Source of the DNA: an uncultured cyanobacterium
Lineage (GTDB): Bacteria; Cyanobacteriota; Cyanobacteriia; Cyanobacteriales; Nostocaceae
Direction: 5' to 3'
Length of the DNA stretch: 64,000 nt
Assembly (NCBI GenBank): GCA_903848645.1
Contig: CAINGU010000098.1
Location: 30,700 to 94,699, forward strand
A model generated the notes under the pieces. The model was not told the DNA's origin. It ran no database searches and saw only the letters and a list, made by a program, of their open reading frames with translations. Shown here one piece after another: positions 26,956 through 34,853 of this stretch. Both the position numbers and the translations under genes were made by a program. Each line of letters starts with the position of its first letter. Positions within the stretch are counted from its first letter, which is position 1.

Positions 26956-27638
26956 TCCAATTTCTCAGACAGGGAAAATTAATAATTCACAAGAGGGGAG
27001 ATTTTTATTGTATAAAGCACAATAAATTACTACTTTTGTATATTTTAACCTACATTTAGCTAACTCCGAACCAGGAACTTCTGCCACTATCAGCACAAAG
27101 CCGAATTAAAAAATAAAAATTTGCGTATTTTCTATGTATAAACTTATCGCACAACCTTATCTGCTTGATATGTCAGAGAATAATAACATTTTGGTAATTC
27201 TTATTATTACTGACTGTTTTCCTCATCCATTCCCCAGGATTTCCACAGGTAATTTTAGACTTTTCCACAGATATTCTACGAGTTAATCAGCCATTGATGA
27301 TTTATTGGGGATTGTTAATTTTTTATTATTAACAGACTTGAGAACTGAGTTTATATAAAGTTACGTAACAAAAAAATGGTCTTAAGGCTGATTAGTTCGT
27401 AAAGATTTATTTGTGACTGCTAATTTTTAACATTTCGCAGCATTGACAAATCCATACCTTGTGAGCGCAAAATGATGAGTCTTGTGTTTTATTCAGTTCA
27501 ACACCCGAATCTATGATCTAAATCTTGGATTCTGGTTTATTTTAATTTCCCTCTCTCCCTTACCAACAGCGCATGATCTAGCGCCTAAGTAAAACTGAAC
27601 ACAAGTAATTTCTCTTCATTCATCTACAGGAAAATTTT
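26956..27638. other. Intergenic region between divergent genes
   Basis: About 680 bp without a recognised gene. It includes AT-rich palindromic text (gttaattttttattattaac at 27315-27334) and a run of weak open frames without family features. It should contain promoters for the TerC gene and for the DUF2811 gene. Confidence 0.55.
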
Positions 27639-27833
27639 ATGAACGCAACAGTCCCTATCTTTACTGAAATTCCTGAAACATTACAAGAATCTATGAATAA
27701 CTACTTAGAAAACCATCCTGATTGGGATCAAAACCGAGTCTTAACAGCGGCTTTATCCCTGTTTTTGCTCCAAAATGGAGAGAGCGATCGCCGAGCCGCT
27801 CGTGTCTACTTAGAGACTTTATTCCATCAATAA
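27639..27833 (+). CDS. DUF2811 family small protein
   Basis: A 64-residue protein: VPIFTEIPETLQESMNNYLE, HPDWDQNRVLTAALSLFLL, then RRAARVYLETLFHQ. This matches the cyanobacterial DUF2811 family as I remember it. The helical middle resembles a small ribbon-helix-type or helix bundle fold, but no function is known. Start context is good (AGGAAAATTTT upstream of ATG). It has a HIP1 site at 27784 within the gene. A hairpin follows 37 bp after the stop. Confidence 0.88.
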   Translation: MNATVPIFTEIPETLQESMNNYLENHPDWDQNRVLTAALSLFLLQNGESDRRAARVYLETLFHQ

Positions 27834-27869
27834 TCCATAAACATACAGTGGAATAGTTAAATTAATAGT

Positions 27870-27890
27870 CCCACGCCTTGAAAGCGTGGG
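27870..27890. terminator. Hairpin between convergent genes
   Basis: CCCACGC-CTTGAAA-GCGTGGG forms a 7-bp GC-rich stem between the DUF2811 stop (27833) and the stop of the OmpR-type regulator (27922). There is no long T-run, so it may work weakly in both directions. Confidence 0.55.
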
Positions 27891-27921
27891 AGTGGTGAAA
27901 GTCTACAAATGGCAATCAAGA

Positions 27922-28632
27922 CTATTGTGAGGGAAGAGTAGGGCATTCAAACTTATACCCTACACCGCGTATAGTCTGAATTAATGTTGATTGAGTAGGA
28001 TCAATTTCAATTTTCTTGCGAATTTGACCGATATGGACATCTACAACCCTTTGATCCCCGACGTATTCATAGTCCCAAACTTCTTGGATTAGTTCGGCTC
28101 GTCGCCAAACCCGGCCTGGATGACTAGCTAAAAAGTACAATAAGTCAAATTCCAGAGCCGTTAGGGGGATGGGTTCAGTATTAAGCACGACTTCCCGTCG
28201 CACCGGATCAATCATTAGCTTGTCAAAAATTAGGCGTTGCTGTTCTGCATTACTTACAATCCGCTGCCGCCTCAAAATTGCTGCTATTCTGACTTCTAAT
28301 TCTGCCAGACCAAATGGTTTGGTGAGATAGTCGTCAGCACCTTTAGAAAAACCGCGAATTTTATCGGCTTCATCTGTTCTGCTAGTCAGCAGTAGCACAA
28401 ATACGCCACTACGACTTTGCATTTCTTGACAGAGGTTAAAGCCAGTTACATCCGGTAAATTAACATCCAGAATCACCAAGTCAGGGTTAAATTGCTCAAA
28501 CATATTCAAAGCTGTCTTACCATCTTCGGCGGACTCTACTTGATAATTTTGTTTCAGCAAAAAGCGTTGGATTAAATTCCGAACTGCGGGATCGTCATCA
28601 ACTACAAGAATCTTGGCAGCGGATATAGACAT
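27922..28632 (-). CDS. OmpR/PhoB-type response regulator
   Basis: A two-domain transcription regulator of 236 residues. The receiver has VVDDDPAVR, phospho-acceptor Asp in LVILDVNLPDVTGF and Lys in YLTKPFGLAELE. The winged-helix DNA-binding domain includes LTALEFDLLYFLASHPGRVW, RRAELIQEVWDYEYV and VDVHIGQIRKKIE, ending TIRGVGYKF. ATG at 28632 (MSISAAKILVVDDD) is chosen over an in-frame TTG at 28662. Cyanobacteria have several such regulators (RpaA, RpaB, NrrA types) and I cannot decide which this is. No kinase gene is adjacent. Confidence 0.93.
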   Translation of the reverse strand: MSISAAKILVVDDDPAVRNLIQRFLLKQNYQVESAEDGKTALNMFEQFNPDLVILDVNLPDVTGFNLCQEMQSRSGVFVLLLTSRTDEADKIRGFSKGADDYLTKPFGLAELEVRIAAILRRQRIVSNAEQQRLIFDKLMIDPVRREVVLNTEPIPLTALEFDLLYFLASHPGRVWRRAELIQEVWDYEYVGDQRVVDVHIGQIRKKIEIDPTQSTLIQTIRGVGYKFECPTLPSQ

Positions 28633-29287
28633 TACTTTGTACAAAATTTCATAGATTAACAAACACTATTGCGTAAAAACGCAGTTTCTACTTTGGCAGT
28701 AAGTCAAAATTTACAGGGGACAGGGATGATTATCCTGACTATTTCAATAAACTGTAATTCCTGTTATCAATACTAAAAAGGTAAATATACTGGTAACAAG
28801 AGTTTTGATTAATTCCAGTTACCTGTTAATTTTGAAGGCAGCCAAGTATTTACCGTAAAATAGTATACTTTTTATTACGGTAAATTACCAATTTAAAACG
28901 GTTTTATTTTAAATCTCTATGCTAATTTATACCATATATGGTAGACATTATGTTCCTAAAACTGAGAACTAAAACTTATCAGCTTGTGTTGGTTTTTCTA
29001 GCTTTGTGTATAATTATTGTATTGAATGCGCGTGGCAAGTATGGCTAACACCAAGCTGCGCTATGGGAACTTACGCCTATAGACAAAACCCGCAGTAGAC
29101 GCGCTTGGCGCGGCTTATCGAAGAATCTGGCTGGGTGAAAGCACTAAAGCAAAATGCTCTAATTATTGATATTGAGCAAGTTGTCTGTTTTTCGCTTTGT
29201 ACATTTGTTTCGATCAATATAAAATCTAAAGTTGTTTTTCTGTAAAATAAGAAGTGCCGCTGATTAAGGCTGAAGTAATAAACTCCC
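28633..29287. other. Intergenic region with an inverted repeat
   Basis: About 650 bp between divergent genes. It holds a 10-bp inverted repeat at 28849-28884 and, near 29095-29120, a GC-rich repeat-like piece (gacgcgcttggcgcggctta). No gene was recognised. Confidence 0.55.
28849..28884. promoter_or_regulatory. Perfect 10-bp inverted repeat
   Basis: TTTACCGTAA and TTACGGTAAA are separated by 16 bp of AT-rich sequence containing tagtatac. It could be an operator site or a hairpin; it lies about 220 bp upstream of the OmpR-type regulator gene and 400 bp upstream of the CPP1-like gene. Confidence 0.4.
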
Positions 29288-29908
29288 ATGAGTGATCAAA
29301 ATCCCTACGAAAAACTTGGGGTATCAGAAGAATCAAGCTTTGATGAAATTCAGGATGCCCGGAATCGCCTGTTAGAACAACATGGTCATGAGGGTAATAG
29401 CCGAGAAATCATTGAAGCAGCTTATGATGCGATTCTAATGGAGCGCCTACGGATGCGCCAAGAAGGTAAAATCAAAGTGCCTGAGCGGATCCGGTTTCCA
29501 GAGATGCGAGTTCCATCTTCTCCCCAAGCGAGTCCAACTCTTAGTCCGCAGTCTCCTGCATGGCTACAACGGAGTTTGGATAACCCCACATTAACAGATG
29601 TGCTGTTACCAGGAGCTTGGTATTTGGGTTTAACTGCGATTAGTTTGTTTTACCCCGGTGGAGAACAGCTTTTACAACTGTCCTTGATAGTTGGGGTAAG
29701 TGTTGGTGTTTACTTCCTCAATCGTAAGGAAGGTAAATTTGGTCGAGCGGTTTTATTCACGCTGGTCAGTTTAATTGTTGGCTTAATTGCTGGCGGTCTG
29801 ATTGCTGGCTTGATATTACCATTGCCATTGATAACTTTGACAGCAAATCAATTTTCGACGCTGTTGACTTTTATATTGATGTGGTTAGTAAGTAGCTTTT
29901 TACGTTAA
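29288..29908 (+). CDS. CPP1-like family protein (J-domain-like, membrane)
   Basis: A 206-residue protein. The N-terminal NPYEKLGVSEESSFDEIQDARNRLL part resembles a J-domain without the HPD motif. The C-terminal half has three or four hydrophobic segments (GAWYLGLTAISLFY, LLQLSLIVGVSVGVYFL, LFTLVSLIVGLIAGGLIAGL, FSTLLTFILMWLVSSFL). Plant CPP1 is a chaperone-like protein for protochlorophyllide oxidoreductase in the chloroplast; cyanobacterial relatives probably have a thylakoid chaperone role. The assignment is by overall pattern. Confidence 0.87.
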   Translation: MSDQNPYEKLGVSEESSFDEIQDARNRLLEQHGHEGNSREIIEAAYDAILMERLRMRQEGKIKVPERIRFPEMRVPSSPQASPTLSPQSPAWLQRSLDNPTLTDVLLPGAWYLGLTAISLFYPGGEQLLQLSLIVGVSVGVYFLNRKEGKFGRAVLFTLVSLIVGLIAGGLIAGLILPLPLITLTANQFSTLLTFILMWLVSSFLR

Positions 29909-29953
29909 TTAATGGGTAATTGGTGGATAGCCGATTACCCATTATTGTTGTCG

Positions 29954-30634
29954 CTACTGATTCAGGATAAAATCTACAGCGGTTTTTAAATCCGGAACAA
30001 TTAAATCAGGTTGATAAGATGCTAGTTGGGTGCGATCGCGGATACCAGACTCAACCGCGATGATTTTAATATTGTGTTTTTTGGCAGCAGTAATGTCCGC
30101 TTCTGTGTCTCCTACCATCCAAGTATCAGTCGCGGGAGGGAGTTCAGCTAATGCTTTAGCCATTAACAAAGGCTTATCTTCGACATCGCGGGTTTTCACA
30201 TAGTCGTTACTCAGACAATAACGGCGATTTTCTGGGAAAAACTGCTCTAAACCGTGTTGGTTAAAAGCATAGTCTAGTTCTCGCACCCTCCGCATCGTCA
30301 TCACCGCTAAATCAACACCAGCAGCTTGAACTTTGCTGAGTGCGTCTAATGCAGTCGGGATCAGGATATCATGCTGAAAATAAGGCAGGGTGTGGACTGT
30401 TTGTTTGCGGATTTGCGAAAATTGCTGCCCTTGCTGTGCATCTAAACCTGATTTTAAGGCAATTTGGAGTTCGGGAGTGTGCGATCGCTTGAGTTGCCAA
30501 AATTCAGCTTTAGAAAGTTCTATAATTGTTTGTTCAGGATATCGGGTTTTCTCTAGACACAACTGATAAACACGGTAGTAGCGTTCCGAAACATCCATAA
30601 TTGGACCGTCAAAGTCAGTAATTAATCTCAGCAT
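29954..30634 (-). CDS. HAD superfamily hydrolase (phosphatase-like)
   Basis: A 226-residue HAD-fold protein. Motif I is LITDFDGPIMD (the usual DxD with nucleophile Asp), motif II the Thr in LAVMTMRR, motif III Lys in DVEDKPLLMAKAL and motif IV MVGDTEADITAAKKH. It has a helical cap, as in phosphoglycolate phosphatase-type enzymes. Substrate unknown. The upstream region (30691-30927) is nearly identical to the one upstream of the 126-residue gene at 33367-33747, so the two genes may share regulation. A HIP1 site occurs at 30482. Confidence 0.88.
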   Translation of the reverse strand: MLRLITDFDGPIMDVSERYYRVYQLCLEKTRYPEQTIIELSKAEFWQLKRSHTPELQIALKSGLDAQQGQQFSQIRKQTVHTLPYFQHDILIPTALDALSKVQAAGVDLAVMTMRRVRELDYAFNQHGLEQFFPENRRYCLSNDYVKTRDVEDKPLLMAKALAELPPATDTWMVGDTEADITAAKKHNIKIIAVESGIRDRTQLASYQPDLIVPDLKTAVDFILNQ

Positions 30635-30690
30635 CAGCAGATAATGTTAATTTTTTTTACATTATCCCCATTTGGACGTAGTTCAAAAAA

Positions 30691-30927
30691 AATATTAAGT
30701 TGCTTAGGAAATTATCCTTAAAAGTCCAGAAAGTATAAATCGTCTAAAAAGTCTAAAAAGTTTATAGACTTGAGAAAGTATAGTTAAATAAATTGTCAAT
30801 AATTGAGATTAGGGGCATAAATCTAGTTATGCCCCTTGTTCAAAAAACGATTTAAGCAATACCTACTACGACTAAAGCGATCGCTAATTGATGCAAACTA
30901 CCTCTACAAAACCGGGTTAGTTAAACC
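30691..30927. repeat. Duplicated intergenic block, copy 1
   Basis: About 237 bp that recur at 33863-34108 at roughly 85% identity by eye. The block contains 9-bp iterations of agtctaaaa, a hairpin (30811-30836) and a conserved HIP1-containing segment ending in tgcaaactacct. On the minus strand the final part reads as the remains of a short frame (GSLHQLAIALVVVGIA and stop) without a start codon in this copy. Confidence 0.85.
30811..30836. terminator. Hairpin in duplicated block, copy 1
   Basis: AGGGGCATAA and TTATGCCCCT form a 10-bp stem with a 6-nt loop, about 110 bp beyond the stop of the 720-residue gene on the minus strand. It probably acts as its terminator or as an upstream element of the HAD gene. 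Confidence 0.6.
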
Positions 30928-30945
30928 AAACTTGGTATAAAGTTT

Positions 30946-33108
30946 TCAACTAATACCATAGTTACTAACTTTAGGATCGCCTGAACGTGGTACAATTGCC
31001 CAGTGCATTGTCCGCTCGGCAAATCCAGCCAGTGATAGTTCAAAAATCCAATTTTCTGCCACTGTTTCCCCATTTTCAGCAGTCTTACGTTCAGGTGTAG
31101 GATATAAAATCAGTTTGGCATTTTCATTCATTAAAGAACGCAATTTTTCTGTAGCCATTGCCTTAGTCGCATCTTTAGGTAAACCATAAGCCGTGGGTTT
31201 CTTGATAATGATTGCTAAAGGACTATCACTATTAGTGTCATCTTCAAGAAAACTCTTAATTGCTAAAGATAAAGCTTCGGTAAAAGTTATTTTTCCAGAT
31301 AAAGACATTTGTTTGTTAATTGCAGCATGACTGGCAATAACTTGTAATTGAGGAACTTTTAATTCCTCTTTAATCCCGCCAATGGTATTTTTTCCATAAG
31401 CTAAAGTAGAAACATTATTTCCAGCTACATCAAAAAGTTTAGCTTCATCTCCGGCATCATTCCAAATAGCAGTTTTACTAGCAAAGGAGAAACCACCAGT
31501 TTCAGGATGTACTTCATTGGTGTAAATGCGGAAACTTTTGCCGGCTTGTAAAATAGTTCCTTGTGGGAAAGTGAATACTTGCTTTAGACTACCCGCAGAA
31601 GTAATTTTCCAACCGGAGATATTAGCTGGACTGTTACCGGGGTTGCTAATCTCTAAATATTCATCGGCTTGACTGCGTTTGACTGCACCTTTATAAACTA
31701 ATTTGGAAATAGTTACATCTTTAGTAGCAGTGATGGTAAATTCTTCCGAGTCACTGATTAAAGGTTCAGGTGTTGTTTCCGGTACTGGTTGAGGTGCAGG
31801 GATTACTTCTGGTACTGGTTGAGGTGTAGGGGTTACTTCAGCCACAGGTTGAGGTGCAGGGGTTTTAATAAATTCAGCCGTAGCAATTAACCCTTGTCCA
31901 CTACTATGAGTGAGGATAATTTGATTCAGTGGAGATTCTGGTTGTAAATCAATAATGGGGCTACCCTTATCTTGATAAAGGTTACTTACTCCAGCAAATA
32001 GAGGGTGATTTGAATTAACGGGTAAACTTTCGCTAATGGTATTATATGAACCTGAAAGCTGGAGACCAAATGCTGCTAGGAAGGTATTCCAATTATTAGC
32101 TTCTCCTAGTGCGCCTCCTTGACCTGTACCAGCGCAGAGATAAACTTTTCCACCATTCTTCACATACTCAATTAAGACTTGGTTATCAACAGGATCACCA
32201 CCGATAAAAATTGCGTCATATTGAGAAAGGGTGGCTAAATTAATAGGAATATTCAGCCCTTTAGTCCAAGTATGACCGGCTTTAGTCATGGTTTGCTCTA
32301 AAGAAGATTGATTTAAACCCCAATTATTGGAAAGGACATGAAATTTGCCTTTCTCGTCTCCGACAAAGTATTTAGCAACATTGATGGCAAATGTGTCTGC
32401 ATCAGGGGCTTTTTGGAAACCTACATCACCGAGAGTCCATTCATCTGCATTAACGACAATTTGACCATTTAAGGATTTGGGTGCGGGGGTTTTAATAAAT
32501 TCCGCCGTAGCGATCGCCCCTTGTCCTATACTATTAGTTAGGATAATCTTATTCAGTGGCGAATCTGGTTGTAAATCAGTAATCGGATTAGCCGCATTTT
32601 GAAAAAGGGCTTTTACGCCAGTAAATAGAGGGTGAGTTGAATTAATGGGTAAATTGGCGTTAATGCCATTATAAACTCCCTCATATTTCAGACCAAATGC
32701 TGCTAGGAACGGATTCCAATTGTTAGCTTCTCCTTGTGATCCTCCTTGACCTGTACCAGCGCAAAGGTAAACCCTGCCACCATTCTGAATATATTCAATT
32801 AAGACTTGGTTATCAACAGGATCACCACCGATAAAAATCCCGTCATATTCAGAAAGGGTTGCTAAATTAATGGGGATATTCAGCCCTTTAGTCCAAGTAT
32901 GACCGGCTTTGGTCATGGTTTGTTCTAAGGAAGATTGAATTAAACCCCAATTCGTGGAAAGAACATGAAATTTGCCTTTACTATCTCCGACAAAGTATTT
33001 GGCAACATTGAGGGCGAATGTAGCGGCATCAGGTGACTTTTGAAAGCCGATATCACTGAGCGTCCATTCATCTGCATTAACGACTATTTTACCTGTTAAA
33101 TTACTCAT
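30946..33108 (-). CDS. Tandem-domain protein with lamin-tail domain
   Basis: A 720-residue protein. Two copies of a domain of about 205 residues (about 6-210 and 214-418) share long identical runs, for example VVNADEWTL, QSSLEQTMTKAGHTWTKGLN and GGDPVDNQVLIEY. Each has an alternating beta/alpha pattern resembling a glutamine amidotransferase-like fold, though I cannot assign it. A linker of Pro/Thr/Val repeats (420-455) follows, then a lamin-tail domain (about 470-600: EYLEISNPGNSPANISGWKI) and a C-terminal domain of about 130 residues. No signal peptide is visible. Lamin-tail domains usually sit on secreted or surface enzymes, so localisation is unclear. Flanked by copies of the same intergenic block. 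Confidence 0.75.
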   Translation of the reverse strand: MSNLTGKIVVNADEWTLSDIGFQKSPDAATFALNVAKYFVGDSKGKFHVLSTNWGLIQSSLEQTMTKAGHTWTKGLNIPINLATLSEYDGIFIGGDPVDNQVLIEYIQNGGRVYLCAGTGQGGSQGEANNWNPFLAAFGLKYEGVYNGINANLPINSTHPLFTGVKALFQNAANPITDLQPDSPLNKIILTNSIGQGAIATAEFIKTPAPKSLNGQIVVNADEWTLGDVGFQKAPDADTFAINVAKYFVGDEKGKFHVLSNNWGLNQSSLEQTMTKAGHTWTKGLNIPINLATLSQYDAIFIGGDPVDNQVLIEYVKNGGKVYLCAGTGQGGALGEANNWNTFLAAFGLQLSGSYNTISESLPVNSNHPLFAGVSNLYQDKGSPIIDLQPESPLNQIILTHSSGQGLIATAEFIKTPAPQPVAEVTPTPQPVPEVIPAPQPVPETTPEPLISDSEEFTITATKDVTISKLVYKGAVKRSQADEYLEISNPGNSPANISGWKITSAGSLKQVFTFPQGTILQAGKSFRIYTNEVHPETGGFSFASKTAIWNDAGDEAKLFDVAGNNVSTLAYGKNTIGGIKEELKVPQLQVIASHAAINKQMSLSGKITFTEALSLAIKSFLEDDTNSDSPLAIIIKKPTAYGLPKDATKAMATEKLRSLMNENAKLILYPTPERKTAENGETVAENWIFELSLAGFAERTMHWAIVPRSGDPKVSNYGIS

Positions 33109-33366
33109 GAGTTAAAAATTTTCTTGTGAATTGAATTTAGTGAATTAAAGGAAAAAAATTGGCATTGGCAAATGGACAAATAAAGATGATTTCTGATGAA
33201 ATTTTGAAATCAACTCTATTTGTCCACCCTGACCCAATTAAAAAGGGGAATTATTACCAGATGCTAGTAAAGAGGGGTATTGAGTATGGCTTCGTACTCT
33301 TCCTTCGTCCTGATATTTACGGAAGAATGAAACTCAATCCAAAGCTGATAATTTGCTAATACACCA
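33109..33366. other. Short intergenic region
   Basis: About 260 bp between two minus-strand genes. A 66-codon plus-strand frame (33159-33359) starts with TTG and shows no family features, so no gene is called. Confidence 0.5.
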
Positions 33367-33747
33367 TTAACTCAGCCCAGCAATAAGTTCAGCATTGTCG
33401 AATTCAAAGGACCTAAGTCCTGCGGCAGCTCGGAAAAAATTGTTATCGCCGGAACCAACGATTTGCCCGTTAAAGACACTAACTAAATTTTTACCCGACA
33501 TTTTCCAGCCCGATGCGCCAGACCACGCATAAACCCCAAGATAACCATTTTTGTTGACCGAAAGATAATATCCGTTCCACTTGTTATTGGGTTGATTAAC
33601 CTTTAGATAGTTGACTCCTCCATACTTATAGATTTCAAAATCGACAAGAGAGTTGTTAGTAGATATTGTTGTGACCCAACCCGAGGCATCAATATATGCA
33701 TTGTCATAGCCGCCGCCGGTGTAACGAGCCATTAAACAGAATGTCAT
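33367..33747 (-). CDS. Small Gly/Asn/Tyr-rich protein of unknown function
   Basis: I do not recognise this 126-residue protein. It is rich in Gly, Asn, Tyr and Ser with short beta-type segments (YIDASGWVTTIST, YKYGGVNYLKVNQPNNKWNG, YYLSVNKNGYLGVYAWSG), which suggests an all-beta lectin-like or beta-trefoil-like fold. There is no signal peptide or membrane segment. ATG at 33747 is used; ATG at 33732 (MARYTGGG) is also possible. Its upstream region is the duplicated block shared with the HAD hydrolase gene. It lies between the lamin-tail protein and a DUF2505-type gene, all on the minus strand. Confidence 0.6.
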   Translation of the reverse strand: MTFCLMARYTGGGYDNAYIDASGWVTTISTNNSLVDFEIYKYGGVNYLKVNQPNNKWNGYYLSVNKNGYLGVYAWSGASGWKMSGKNLVSVFNGQIVGSGDNNFFRAAAGLRSFEFDNAELIAGLS

Positions 33748-33987
33748 AAGGATTTGTCTCTCAAAATGTAGTTTTGTTAGATTGCAATTGGCAATGATAT
33801 TTGCACTGTATCAGGCAAAGTACAGAGATGTAAGTCTAAAAAGTATAGAAAATTGATTAAGAAATATTGAGTTTGTTAGGAGATTACCCTGAAAAGTCTA
33901 GAAAGTATAAATAGTCTAAAAAGTATAAAAAGTTTAGTTTATAGATTTGAGAAAATTTAATTAAATAAATTGTCAATAATTGAGATT

Positions 33988-34013
33988 AGGGGCATAAATC
34001 TAGTTATGCCCCT
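33988..34013. terminator. Hairpin in duplicated block, copy 2
   Basis: The same AGGGGCATAA / TTATGCCCCT stem as at 30811-30836. It lies about 180 bp beyond the stop of the DUF2505-type gene and just past the small frame at 34029-34094, so it may terminate that transcript. Confidence 0.6.
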
Positions 34014-34028
34014 TGTTCAAAAAACGAT

Positions 34029-34094
34029 TTAGGCAATGGCTACGATGACCAAAGCGATCGCTAATTGATGCAAACTACCTGTAAAACCAGTCAT
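34029..34094 (-). CDS. Candidate small hydrophobic peptide (21 aa)
   Basis: An ATG-started frame encodes MTGFTGSLHQLAIALV followed by IVAIA and a stop, a short peptide with one hydrophobic helix. A stop codon lies in frame 7 codons upstream, so it is not the tail of a larger gene. The end of the frame is conserved in the block copy at 30852-30920 (valine and glycine substitutions only), where the start codon is lost. A hairpin follows 16 bp downstream. No Shine-Dalgarno of note precedes it. Whether it is translated is unknown. Confidence 0.3.
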   Translation of the reverse strand: MTGFTGSLHQLAIALVIVAIA

Positions 34095-34194
34095 CTCAAA
34101 CCAATTTGCTCAAGGTGGTGCAATGTCCACATCAGAAGGGAATACAAGTACAAGTGTTCATGTATGTTCAATACGACGCATTTTTAGATCCCGC

Positions 34195-34692
34195 CTATAC
34201 TCGCATATCGGAGAAGTATTGAGCGGTAAGATCAGCTTCTGCCCGAATATTTGTCTCGAAGGAAGTTTCTAACAAACCACCAATACCGAAAACTTTAGCT
34301 TCTAAAGTGACTTTGATAATACGATTCACTTGTCCATCAGCCACTTGCTCGACTCGCATATCACCGGCAATGTAAAATTTGTCCGCAAAACTGCTGGTTT
34401 TTTGCTGCCACTTCCAGAGATTGCTTGACTTGTTGAAAATGCCTTCTTCCACATAGTTAAAATCCGTACCAAGCATTTTAATAACAGGTCCCGGTAATTT
34501 ATTTATCCAATTCGGTTTTGCTTGAATCTTACGGCGTATTTCCGTGTCTGTCTCGCTTTGACTAAGGTTATTAAAGATTGGATAAGCCAGTCTTTCCCGG
34601 TAGAGCTTATCATTAAATGCGCTGTTAAAAAAACCTGCCCAAAAAGTGTTCACATCGCAATTTATTGCGTGATTGAGTGTAAATTGAGTCAT
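34195..34692 (-). CDS. DUF2505-type SRPBCC family protein
   Basis: A 165-residue protein that fits the START/SRPBCC-like DUF2505 pattern: FTLNHAINCDVNTFWAGFFN at the N-terminus, FNYVEEGIFN and WKWQQKTSSFADKFYIAGDM in the middle, and LLETSFETNIRAEADLTAQYF at the end. Such proteins form a cavity that may bind a lipid or other small hydrophobic ligand; no function is known. It is preceded (34733-34766) by 9-bp iterations of agtctaaaa, similar to those upstream of the neighbouring minus-strand genes. Confidence 0.75.
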   Translation of the reverse strand: MTQFTLNHAINCDVNTFWAGFFNSAFNDKLYRERLAYPIFNNLSQSETDTEIRRKIQAKPNWINKLPGPVIKMLGTDFNYVEEGIFNKSSNLWKWQQKTSSFADKFYIAGDMRVEQVADGQVNRIIKVTLEAKVFGIGGLLETSFETNIRAEADLTAQYFSDMRV

Positions 34693-34732
34693 TGTATTTT
34701 ATCTTTAACTAGGGTTTGGATGTTTGGATGTA

Positions 34733-34766
34733 GAGTCTAAATAGTCTAAAAAGTCTAAAAAGTTTA
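34733..34766. repeat. 9-bp iterations AGTCTAAAA
   Basis: Three to four 9-bp units (agtctaaat, agtctaaaa, agtctaaaa, agtttagag) lie about 40 bp upstream of the DUF2505-type start on the minus strand. Similar runs occur at 30733-30760 and 33893-33932, each upstream of a minus-strand gene. Confidence 0.7.
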
Positions 34767-34853
34767 GAGAGTTTCAAAAGAATAATAAATCCATTGGTGA
34801 TATCATGTAGGACAACGAAGTTTAGTTAGCTGAAGTGGTGTTTAGATAAAATC

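Larger units (their letters stand above)
33863..34108. repeat. Duplicated intergenic block, copy 2
   Basis: The counterpart of 30691-30927. It begins aatattgagtttgttaggag, carries the iterated agtctaaaa-type units, the hairpin at 33988-34013 and the HIP1 segment. In this copy the minus strand contains an intact 21-codon frame (34029-34094). It fills most of the 450-bp gap between the genes at 33747 and 34195. Confidence 0.85.

Noticed and set aside
33159..33359. 66-codon plus-strand frame
   Set aside because: TTG start, no recognisable domain and no ribosome-binding site.
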